Shown here: piece by piece, positions 14,747 to 22,018 of the stretch
Layout: each line of letters opens with the position of its first letter
Numbering within the stretch: position 1 is the first letter of the stretch
Assembly: GCA_028277185.1 (NCBI GenBank)
Contig: JANQGQ010000007.1
Coordinates: 1-33,618 of the forward strand
Length of the DNA stretch: 33,618 bases
Direction of reading: 5' to 3'
Source of the DNA: Woeseiaceae bacterium
GTDB lineage: Bacteria; Pseudomonadota; Gammaproteobacteria; Steroidobacterales; Woeseiaceae
Translations under genes and position numbers: made by a program
The notes under the pieces: model-generated
Told to the model about the DNA's origin: nothing
The model's input: only the letters and a program-made list of their open reading frames with translations
The model's database searches: none

Positions 14747-14842
14747 CGTTTCCGGGCTATAGCTGAGCGGTAATCTAGGCATTCATACGCGATTCGTTTC
14801 CAAGCTATAGTTGAGCCGTAATCCAGGCATTCATACGCGATT
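14747..14842. repeat. Tandem duplication of the DUF885 gene 3' end (2 x 48 bp)
   Basis: 14747-14794 and 14795-14842 are two adjacent 48-bp copies differing at about five positions. The right copy encodes the last 12-13 residues (ESRMNAWITAQL) and stop of the DUF885 protein on the minus strand. The left copy is a spare, now untranslated, repeat of the same coding end, beyond the stop codon. Confidence 0.85.
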
Positions 14843-16553
14843 CCAGTAAGTCGAGCGGCACCGCACCGGCGCCAAGAAGCTCGTCGTGGAAGGCCCGGAT
14901 GTCGAAGCGCTCGCCCAGTCTTCGTTCCGCGGTCCTTCTGAGTTCGAGTATGCGGATTTGTCCGATCTTGTAGGCCAGCGCCTGGCCGGGATTGCCGATG
15001 TAGCGATCGATCTCGTTGACGATGTCGTGTTCCGTCTTTGCGGCGTTGTCGCGGAAGAAACCGATTGCCTGCTCGCGGGTCCAGCCCTTGTAGTGCAGCC
15101 CGGTGTCGACGACGAGCCTGACGGCGCGCCACATCTCGTAGGTCAGTGCGCCGAAATGCGAGTAGGGATCCTCGTAGAGTCCGAGCTCGAAGCCGAGACT
15201 CTCGCTGTACAGCCCCCAGCCTTCAACGAACGCCGTGAAACCCAGGTAGCGGCGAAACGGCGGCATGTCGCCGAGCTCCTGCTGCAATGCAAGCTGCAGA
15301 TGATGTCCGGGCATGGCTTCGTGCACCGTCAGCACTTCGATCTCGTATCTGGGCCGCACCTCGGGCCGGTACAGATTCACCCAGTAGATGCCCGCACGTG
15401 AGCCGTCGGCGGCGGGGCGCGTGTAGTACGCGGTCGTCGTATCCGGAGCGATCGTATCCGGGATCGGCTTAACGCCGTAGGGCATGCGCGGCAGCTTACC
15501 GAACAGGCGTACGAGTTCGGGATCGATGCGTTTGCTCGTGGCGAGATAAGCCTCGTAGAGGTCGTCGGGATTGTCGAAATAAAACCGCGGATCGGTCCGC
15601 AGGTATTCGAGAAACGCGGCGAAGTCGCCCTCGAAGCCGACTTCGTCGATGATCGCGAGCATCTCCTCGCGTATCCGCCGCACTTCGTCGAGGCCGAGCC
15701 GATGAATCTCGTCCGGCGTCATCCGCGTCGTCGTGAACTCACGGGCGAGAAACTCGTACCACGAACCGCCGTTCGGCAGCGCGCTCAGCCCGACGCTCTC
15801 CCGGCTGGCGGGCAGATAGGTTTCCGCGAACCAGTCCGCGAACCGGCGGTAAGCCGGCAGCACCACCCGCCCGATCGTTTGCGCCGCTTGCTCGCGGAGC
15901 GCCGCCTGGTCGGCTTCGTCGATCGTGGCGGGCAGTTCCGCGAACGCGCGGAAGTAGGGACTCTCGCGGGCATCGTCGACGAGTTGAGCTTCGAGCTGGA
16001 GGGCGATGCGCTGCATCAGGACGCGGGGCGCGACGATGCCTTTCGCGATCCCGGCCTCGCCGAGTTCGATGTGCTGCTCGAGGAGCGTATCGAGCTTCCC
16101 GAGGCGGGCCAGCCAGTCCTCGTAATCGGCCAGCGTCTCGAGCCTCAGCAGATCGGTGCGGCTTTCGAGGTTCTGCACGCCGCCCCGGTGGTTGAACGGT
16201 ACGAGATGTCCGCCGAACTGAAAGCGCTCGATGTCCGCCGTCAGGTCGCGCCGGAGAAGCTCGTAGTTGAGTTGGTCTTCGGGAGACAGGGCTTGGGGGT
16301 CGATGGCAAGCAGTCGACGCAGAAAGCCGCGCGTTTCGACGTGACGTCGCTCGATGGCATCGGGGCTCAGGTCGCGCCACGAGCGGTTGTAGCGCTCGTC
16401 GCCAAGCGTCGAGGCGAACAGCGGATTCGCCGCCAGCCGCCACTCCCAGTTGTCGTTCAGCAGGGCTTCGAACCCGGTGCCGGGATCGGCTCGGGCGACG
16501 GCGGCCGCGGCAACGAGGATGGCGGCGCCAAGGAACAGCGGCAGTCGGTGCAT
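14805..16553 (-). CDS. DUF885 family secreted metallopeptidase
   Basis: 582 residues with an N-terminal signal peptide (LPLFLGAAILVAAAAVARADPG) and no lipobox, so probably periplasmic. Helical DUF885 domain from about residue 30. The zinc site is the family motif HEAMPGHH at 411-418 (VLTVHEAMPGHHLQLAL), followed by the downstream Glu-containing segment FVEGWGLYSESLGFELGLY and the C-terminal LVVDTGLHYKGWTREQAIGFF. DUF885 proteins are gluzincin-like peptidases of unknown physiological substrate. I begin at the ATG at 16553, directly before the signal peptide; the frame continues far upstream through the riboswitch region without meaning. It is divergent from the gcv operon. Confidence 0.9.
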   Translation of the reverse strand: MHRLPLFLGAAILVAAAAVARADPGTGFEALLNDNWEWRLAANPLFASTLGDERYNRSWRDLSPDAIERRHVETRGFLRRLLAIDPQALSPEDQLNYELLRRDLTADIERFQFGGHLVPFNHRGGVQNLESRTDLLRLETLADYEDWLARLGKLDTLLEQHIELGEAGIAKGIVAPRVLMQRIALQLEAQLVDDARESPYFRAFAELPATIDEADQAALREQAAQTIGRVVLPAYRRFADWFAETYLPASRESVGLSALPNGGSWYEFLAREFTTTRMTPDEIHRLGLDEVRRIREEMLAIIDEVGFEGDFAAFLEYLRTDPRFYFDNPDDLYEAYLATSKRIDPELVRLFGKLPRMPYGVKPIPDTIAPDTTTAYYTRPAADGSRAGIYWVNLYRPEVRPRYEIEVLTVHEAMPGHHLQLALQQELGDMPPFRRYLGFTAFVEGWGLYSESLGFELGLYEDPYSHFGALTYEMWRAVRLVVDTGLHYKGWTREQAIGFFRDNAAKTEHDIVNEIDRYIGNPGQALAYKIGQIRILELRRTAERRLGERFDIRAFHDELLGAGAVPLDLLESRMNAWITAQL

Positions 16554-16640
16554 CGGAATCGTCCTCGATGATCGATCGTATGGCGTCGGCGCCGCCATCG
16601 GCTGCCGGCGAGGCGGCATTGTCACCGTCTGTAACATGGC

Positions 16641-16669
16641 TGGCAACTGCCGGGGCGGTTGGCTATGAT
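16641..16669 (+). promoter_or_regulatory. Candidate promoter of the gcv operon
   Basis: TGGCAA (16641-16646) and TATGAT (16664-16669) with a 17-bp spacer, placing transcription start near 16676, about 10 nt before the first riboswitch aptamer. Confidence 0.55.
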
Positions 16670-16684
16670 GCCCGCTCAATCTAC

Positions 16685-16860
16685 AGCGACTGCCGAAGAG
16701 ACCCTGCTCAAGACAGGGCGCCGAAGGCGCAACAGGCCCGGAAACGCTCAGGCAAAAGGACGGTGTTCGCTGATTGGCTCTGGAGAGCGGCCGCAAAATC
16801 GGCCCACCGAAGGGGAACGTGGCATCTCGCCATTGATCTCTCAGGTCAGGAAGGACAGAG
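16685..16860 (+). promoter_or_regulatory. Tandem glycine riboswitch upstream of gcvT
   Basis: Two aptamers in series. Aptamer 1 (16685-16771) closes with AGCGA/TCGCT and contains GCGCCGAAGGCGCAA and AACGCTCAGGCAAAAGGAC. Aptamer 2 (16778-16860) closes with CTCTG/CAGAG and contains CACCGAAGGGGAACGTG and ATCTCTCAGGTCAGGAAGGAC. These are the conserved core motifs of glycine riboswitches, which turn on the glycine cleavage genes when glycine is abundant. A hairpin between the second aptamer and gcvT (GGGCG at 16861-16865 region with CGCCC near 16885, enclosing TAAG/CTTA) could be the expression platform; it lies before the gcvT ribosome-binding site GGAG at about 16900. Confidence 0.93.
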
Positions 16861-16908
16861 GGGCGGCTTAAGACGCTTATGCGCCCGACCATGGCCTCCG
16901 GAGAATTC

Positions 16909-18012
16909 ATGAATCCGCAAACCGGACTGCGTACCGCACTCTTCGAACGACACCGTGCCGCGGGCGCGCGCATCGTCGACTTCGGCGGCTGGGATATGCC
17001 GCTTCACTACGGCTCGCAAAAGGAAGAGCACCACGCGGTGCGGCGTCATGCGGGGGTCTTCGACGTCTCGCACATGACCGTGATCGACCTCGTCGGCACC
17101 GATGCAGAACGTTTTCTGCGCCACCTGCTGGCCAACGACGTGGCTAAGCTCACCGAGCCGGGCAAGGCGCTGTATAGCTGCATGCTGAATTTCGACGGCG
17201 GGGTCGTCGACGATCTGATCGTCTACTTCTTCACGCCGGAGCGCTATCGACTCGTCGTCAACGCGGCCACCAGGGAAAAGGATCTGGAATGGATCGGCGC
17301 GCGGAGCGACGGGTTCGAGGTTGAGCTTTCCGAACGTCCCGATCTCGCGATGCTGGCCGTGCAGGGTCCCGATGCCCGCGAACTCGCCGCCGGAATCCTG
17401 CCCGCCGGAAGTCGGGAGACGGCGCTGAACCTTGCACCGTTTTTCGGTGCCGATGCAGGCGACTGGTTCGTCGCCCGGACCGGTTATACGGGCGAGGACG
17501 GCTTCGAGATTCTGCTGCCGTCCGCCGAAGCCGGCGGCGCATGGCAGGCCCTGCTGGATGCAGGCGTCGCGCCGTGCGGACTCGCCGCGCGGGACACGCT
17601 GCGTCTCGAAGCGGCGATGAATCTCTATGGCAACGACATGGACGACGCGACATCGCCGCTCGAAGCCGGACTCGGCTGGACCATTGCCTGGAAGCCCGAG
17701 GAACGGGAGTTCGTCGGTCGGGACGCGCTGGAAGCCGTGCGCGCCAGGCCGGACCGGCGCCGTTTCGTGGGCTTGCTGTTGGAAGACAAGGGTGTCCTGC
17801 GCTCTCACCAGCGGGTCGTAGTCGACGGTGTCGGCGAAGGCGAGACGACCTCGGGGGGCTTCGCACCGACGATCGGCCGCTCGATTGCGCTGGCGCGTGC
17901 ACCCGCCGGGGACTACGACCGGGTGGCGGTGGAGATTCGCGGCAAGCTCTTGAATGCACGCATCGTGCCGACACCGTTCGTCCGGCACGGAACCGTGCGT
18001 ATCGACGTGTAA
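16909..18012 (+). CDS. gcvT: Aminomethyltransferase (glycine cleavage T protein)
   Basis: Transfers the aminomethyl carbon from lipoyl-GcvH to tetrahydrofolate, releasing ammonia and making 5,10-methylene-THF. 367 residues. Conserved segments include [25 protein letters not shown] with GVFDVSHM, the folate-site region [30 protein letters not shown] and the C-terminal [16 protein letters not shown]. The ATG at 16909 follows GGAG by 6 nt; the ten-residue upstream extension was not used. It is the first gene after the glycine riboswitch, and gcvH follows after 17 bp. Confidence 0.97.
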   Translation: MNPQTGLRTALFERHRAAGARIVDFGGWDMPLHYGSQKEEHHAVRRHAGVFDVSHMTVIDLVGTDAERFLRHLLANDVAKLTEPGKALYSCMLNFDGGVVDDLIVYFFTPERYRLVVNAATREKDLEWIGARSDGFEVELSERPDLAMLAVQGPDARELAAGILPAGSRETALNLAPFFGADAGDWFVARTGYTGEDGFEILLPSAEAGGAWQALLDAGVAPCGLAARDTLRLEAAMNLYGNDMDDATSPLEAGLGWTIAWKPEEREFVGRDALEAVRARPDRRRFVGLLLEDKGVLRSHQRVVVDGVGEGETTSGGFAPTIGRSIALARAPAGDYDRVAVEIRGKLLNARIVPTPFVRHGTVRIDV

Positions 18013-18029
18013 ACAAAGGGAGACAGACA

Positions 18030-18422
18030 GTGAGCGAACTACCGGGAGATCTCAAATACACCGAAGAGCACGAGTGGTTGCGTCGCGAAGAGGACGGCAG
18101 TGTCACGGTAGGCATTACCGACCACGCGCAGGCAGCGCTCGGAGATCTCGTCTACGTCGAACTGCCGGAAGTCGGTCAGGACGTCGAAGCGGGCGGTGAA
18201 ATGGCGGTTGTCGAATCCGTCAAGGCGGCGTCGGACGTTTATGCGCCGGTCGGCGGCAGCGTCGTGGCGGTCAACGACGAACTGGGCGACGACCCGGAGA
18301 AGATCAACGCCGACCCTTACGGCGACGGCTGGATCGTGAGGTTGAGCCCCGAGGCCTTCGACGAGGCTGCGCTGCTGACTCCCGACGCTTACCAGGAACT
18401 GCTCGACAAGCTGGACGACTAG
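18030..18422 (+). CDS. gcvH: Glycine cleavage system H protein
   Basis: Lipoyl carrier that shuttles the aminomethyl group between P, T and L proteins. 130 residues from a GTG start preceded by AAGGGAGA. The lipoylated lysine is K65 in [15 protein letters not shown]. The N-terminal [11 protein letters not shown] and C-terminal [11 protein letters not shown] are also classic. The gene is in the gcv operon; the matching L protein and the lipoylation enzymes are not in the window. Confidence 0.97.
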   Translation: MSELPGDLKYTEEHEWLRREEDGSVTVGITDHAQAALGDLVYVELPEVGQDVEAGGEMAVVESVKAASDVYAPVGGSVVAVNDELGDDPEKINADPYGDGWIVRLSPEAFDEAALLTPDAYQELLDKLDD

Positions 18423-18471
18423 CTCGCCCTTCGCCCGTAAGTAACTGCTCAACAAGCTGTAGGACTCGCTC

Positions 18472-19827
18472 ATGCCCTTTATTCCACATACCGAAGAAGA
18501 CACCCGGGACATGTTGGCGGCGGTCGGCGCCGCCAGCATTGACGAGTTGTTCGACGAGGTGCCGCCGGATCTCCTCATCGATACGCTCGAGGGCGTTCCG
18601 GACGCCATGTCGGAGATGGCGATCGGCCGGCTGATGCGCGAACGTGCGGAGAAGGATGCCGGCAGGCTCTGTTTCATTGGCGCGGGCGCCTACGAGCACC
18701 ATATTCCGAGTGCGGTATGGGAACTCACGACACGGGGTGAATTCTACAGCGCCTATACGCCGTACCAGGCCGAAGCCAGTCAGGGCACGCTGCAGGTCAT
18801 CTACGAATACCAGACGATGATCACGGCGCTCACAGGGCTCGACGTGAGCAACGCGTCGCTGTACGACGGTGCATCCGCGCTTGCCGAGGCGTCGCTGATG
18901 GCCGTGCGTACGAATCGCAAGGCGAAGAGCACGCAGGTCTTGCTCGCGCCCGGCGTGAATCCGGTCTACCGGAAGGTCGCGAGCGCGATCGCCGGTACGC
19001 AGAACCTGGTTTTCGATTACCTGCCCCGCGACCCGAAGACGGGCAACCTCGACTTCGGCGCCCTCGACGATGCAGCGGCGCCGGTCGCCGTCGTGATTCA
19101 GCAACCCACGTTCATCGGATCGCTGGAGGACGTCGACCGGCTCACGGACTGGGCGCACGCGCGCGGCGCGTTCGTGATCGCCATCGTCAACCCGACGTCG
19201 CTCGGGCTGCTGCGCCCGCCGGGTGCCTGGGGTGCCGAGGGCGCGGACATCGCCTGCGGTGAGGGGCAGCCGCTCGGCGTTCCGCTGTCCGCAGGCGGTC
19301 CGTACTTCGGATTCATGACCGCGAAAAGCAAATACGTGCGACAAATGCCCGGCCGCATCGTCGGCCGCACGACGGACCTCGACGGCAAACCCGGTTTCAC
19401 GCTCACGCTGCAGGCCCGCGAGCAGCACATCCGGCGAACCAAGGCTACGTCGAACATCTGCACGAACCAGGGATTGATGGTGACGGCGGCGACGATCTAT
19501 ATGTCGCTGCTGGGCGCCGAGGGCTTAAGGCGCGTTGCGGCGGCATCCGTGGCCAACACGAAGCGGCTCGTTGCGGCGCTCACCGCCATCGACGGCGTCG
19601 ACCGTGCGGTCGACGGGCCCTTTTTCCACGAGGCGCTTCTGACGCTTGCCCGCCCGACTACCGAGGTGCTGGCCGCGCTGGCGGCAGAGGACATCCAGGG
19701 CGGATACGACACCAGCGCGCTGTATCCGGAGTACGGCCACTCGCTTCTCGTCTGTGCAACGGAGACCAGGACGGACGCCGACATCGAGCGCTACGCGGCG
19801 GCGCTCGGCCGGGTTATGGCGGGCTGA
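18472..19827 (+). CDS. gcvPA: Glycine decarboxylase P protein, subunit 1
   Basis: N-terminal half of the split (two-chain) glycine decarboxylase; forms an alpha2-beta2 enzyme with GcvPB. 451 residues. Begins [31 protein letters not shown] and contains [35 protein letters not shown] and [17 protein letters not shown], all family signatures. E. coli has one fused chain of about 957 residues, so the split form is a useful lineage marker. The Tpx-like gene starts 4 bp after the stop and separates the two halves. Confidence 0.97.
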   Translation: MPFIPHTEEDTRDMLAAVGAASIDELFDEVPPDLLIDTLEGVPDAMSEMAIGRLMRERAEKDAGRLCFIGAGAYEHHIPSAVWELTTRGEFYSAYTPYQAEASQGTLQVIYEYQTMITALTGLDVSNASLYDGASALAEASLMAVRTNRKAKSTQVLLAPGVNPVYRKVASAIAGTQNLVFDYLPRDPKTGNLDFGALDDAAAPVAVVIQQPTFIGSLEDVDRLTDWAHARGAFVIAIVNPTSLGLLRPPGAWGAEGADIACGEGQPLGVPLSAGGPYFGFMTAKSKYVRQMPGRIVGRTTDLDGKPGFTLTLQAREQHIRRTKATSNICTNQGLMVTAATIYMSLLGAEGLRRVAAASVANTKRLVAALTAIDGVDRAVDGPFFHEALLTLARPTTEVLAALAAEDIQGGYDTSALYPEYGHSLLVCATETRTDADIERYAAALGRVMAG

Positions 19828-19831
19828 ATCG

Positions 19832-20344
19832 ATGGCAAGCGTCGTCTACGCGAACTCCACGTACCGGACCGTCGGGGATCTGCCGACCGTGGGTAGCCAT
19901 GCGCCCGACATCAGTCTCGTCGATACCCGGCTCAAGAATGTCACGATGTCGAATTGGGTCGGCATGCGCAAGATCGTGAACGTAGTGCTCAGCGTCGATG
20001 TCGAGGCCTGCGCGGATTCAATCATAGGTTTCGAACGACTCGGCGCCGATCAGGAGGATCTGGCGATGTTGATGGTCTCGCACGATCTGCCGTTCGCGCA
20101 TGCGCGTTTCGCGGCCGAGCACGGGCTCGAGCACGTTATCGGCCTGTCGGCGATTCGTCACGCCGGTTTCGGCGAAAACTACGGTGTACAGATCGCCGAA
20201 GGTCCGCTCGCCGGGATGTTCGCGCGCGCGGTCGTCGTGATCGACGAGAACAACACGGTCGTTCACAGCGAACTGATCGAAGACTTTGGTAACAAACCCG
20301 ATTATCCGGCCGCGTTTCGAGCGCTCGGACTCGAACTCGCCTGA
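19832..20344 (+). CDS. Tpx-family peroxiredoxin with degenerate active site
   Basis: 170 residues aligning end to end with thiol peroxidase Tpx: [19 protein letters not shown], the core strand before the active site, [40 protein letters not shown]. The peroxidatic cysteine is kept (C60), but the usual PxxxTxxC reads LSVDVEAC, so both Pro and Thr are replaced (Leu53, Val57). The resolving cysteine of Tpx is Ala94, and C60 is the only cysteine. The Arg of [11 protein letters not shown] remains. It may be a one-cysteine peroxidase, weakly active, or a non-peroxidase. It sits between gcvPA (4 bp gap) and gcvPB (19 bp gap) and must be co-transcribed with them. Confidence 0.9.
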   Translation: MASVVYANSTYRTVGDLPTVGSHAPDISLVDTRLKNVTMSNWVGMRKIVNVVLSVDVEACADSIIGFERLGADQEDLAMLMVSHDLPFAHARFAAEHGLEHVIGLSAIRHAGFGENYGVQIAEGPLAGMFARAVVVIDENNTVVHSELIEDFGNKPDYPAAFRALGLELA

Positions 20345-20363
20345 TCCAGCCTGGAGGCCAACC

Positions 20364-21875
20364 GTGTCCCGAACCACGTTTTACGACAAGCTGATATTTG
20401 ACAAGTCGCGCGACGGACGGCGCGCCTTCGCCCAGTCGCCTGCCGACCCAGGTGAAGTCGATTTGCCCGCCGGGTTCCTGCGGGATGCGCCGCCCGCGCT
20501 GCCGGAGGTTTCGGAGCTCCAGGTGGTACGTCATTTCACGCGGCTTTCGCAGAAGAATTTCTCGATCGACACACACTTCTATCCGCTCGGGTCGTGCACG
20601 ATGAAGTACAACCCGCGCGCCTGCAACACCCTTGCGCTGTTGCCGGGGTTCACGGGCCGGCATCCCTACGCGCCCGTGGAGCACGGACAGGGCTATCTCG
20701 AGTCGATGTTCGAACTTCAGGAAATGCTCAAGGCCGTGACCGGCATGAAGGCCGTGTCGCTGACGCCGATGGCCGGGGCGCAGGGCGAGTTGGCCGGCGT
20801 GGCCATGATTCGTGCCTACCACGACGCCCGCGGCGACACGGAGCGGCGTGAAATCATCGTTCCCGACGCCGCGCACGGAACGAATCCCGCGACGGCGAAC
20901 ATGTGCGGCTGCGTTGTCCGCGAAATCCCGACGGGTCCCGAGGGCGATATCGACATCGACGCGCTTGCGGCGGCGCTCGGGCCCAGGACGGCGGGGATCA
21001 TGCTCACGAATCCGTCGACGCTGGGCGTTTTCGAGCGCCGCATCCAGGAAGTGGCGGAGCTGGTGCACGACGCCGGCGGACTCCTCTACTACGACGGCGC
21101 CAATCTCAACGCCATTCTCGGCAAGGTGCGTCCGGGCGACATGGACTTCGACGTCATTCACATGAACCTGCACAAGACGTTCTCGACGCCGCACGGGGGC
21201 GGCGGCCCGGGCTCCGGAGCGGTCGGCGTCGGCGACCGCCTGCTGCCGTTCCTGCCGATTCCGCTGGTCAAGCGCGTCGAGCGCGAAGGCGAAGCGCACT
21301 ACGCGTGGTCGGGCGAGGAGGATCTGCCGCAGAGCATCGGCCGCCTTTCGGGCTTCATGGGCAACGCCGGCGTCAACCTGAGGGCCTACATCTACATGCG
21401 TCTCGTCGGTCGCGAGGGGATGCGCCGGATTGGCGAGTACGCCACGCTCAACGCCAACTACCTTCAGGCCCGCCTGCGGGAGGCCGGGTTCGAGCTTGCG
21501 TTCCCCACGCGACGTGCAAGCCACGAGTTCATCGTTACGCTCAAGCACGAGGCGCGGGATTTCGATCTGACGGCCATGGACCTCGCGAAAGCGCTCCTCG
21601 ACGAGAACTATCATGCGCCGACCACGTACTTTCCGCTGCTCGTGCCCGAGTGTTTGCTGATAGAACCCACCGAGACCGAAAGCAAGGAAACCCTGGACGG
21701 GTTCGTCGACGCGATGATTCGTATTGCGAACCAGGCGCGGCAGAACGGTGTCAGATACAAGGAAGCGCCTTACGACATGCCGGTACGCCGCCTCGACGAC
21801 GTTAAGGCGGCAAGACAGCTCGATCTGCGCTTCGAGCCCGAGGACCCGGGGACCGGCGAGGCCAGCGCCGCCTGA
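20364..21875 (+). CDS. gcvPB: Glycine decarboxylase P protein, subunit 2
   Basis: C-terminal, PLP-carrying half of the split glycine decarboxylase. 503 residues. The PLP lysine is K271 in [43 protein letters not shown] and [12 protein letters not shown] are further family marks. The GTG at 20364 is preceded by CTGGAGG; the longer open frame begins inside the Tpx-like gene. It ends the riboswitch-controlled operon, about 140 bp before the protease gene. Confidence 0.97.
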   Translation: MSRTTFYDKLIFDKSRDGRRAFAQSPADPGEVDLPAGFLRDAPPALPEVSELQVVRHFTRLSQKNFSIDTHFYPLGSCTMKYNPRACNTLALLPGFTGRHPYAPVEHGQGYLESMFELQEMLKAVTGMKAVSLTPMAGAQGELAGVAMIRAYHDARGDTERREIIVPDAAHGTNPATANMCGCVVREIPTGPEGDIDIDALAAALGPRTAGIMLTNPSTLGVFERRIQEVAELVHDAGGLLYYDGANLNAILGKVRPGDMDFDVIHMNLHKTFSTPHGGGGPGSGAVGVGDRLLPFLPIPLVKRVEREGEAHYAWSGEEDLPQSIGRLSGFMGNAGVNLRAYIYMRLVGREGMRRIGEYATLNANYLQARLREAGFELAFPTRRASHEFIVTLKHEARDFDLTAMDLAKALLDENYHAPTTYFPLLVPECLLIEPTETESKETLDGFVDAMIRIANQARQNGVRYKEAPYDMPVRRLDDVKAARQLDLRFEPEDPGTGEASAA

Positions 21876-22018
21876 TTGTCGGGGATTGTCTGGCGGCAGC
21901 GAAGCTGGCGCGGGGAACCGTACGCTCTCCGAGGGGTCCGTATTCGCAGAACGGGCGTCACCCGCTTAAGGCGTGCCGGTCCGTTTCACAAGCCTTATGT
22001 AAGACACGGAAGAATTCA

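Noticed and set aside
16554..16973. N-terminal extension of the DUF885 protein
   Set aside because: The open frame continues upstream, but this DNA carries the gcv promoter and riboswitch on the other strand, and the signal peptide begins at the ATG at 16553.
20136..21614. Minus-strand 492-residue open frame
   Set aside because: Antisense to gcvPB and the Tpx-like gene; no recognisable domain.
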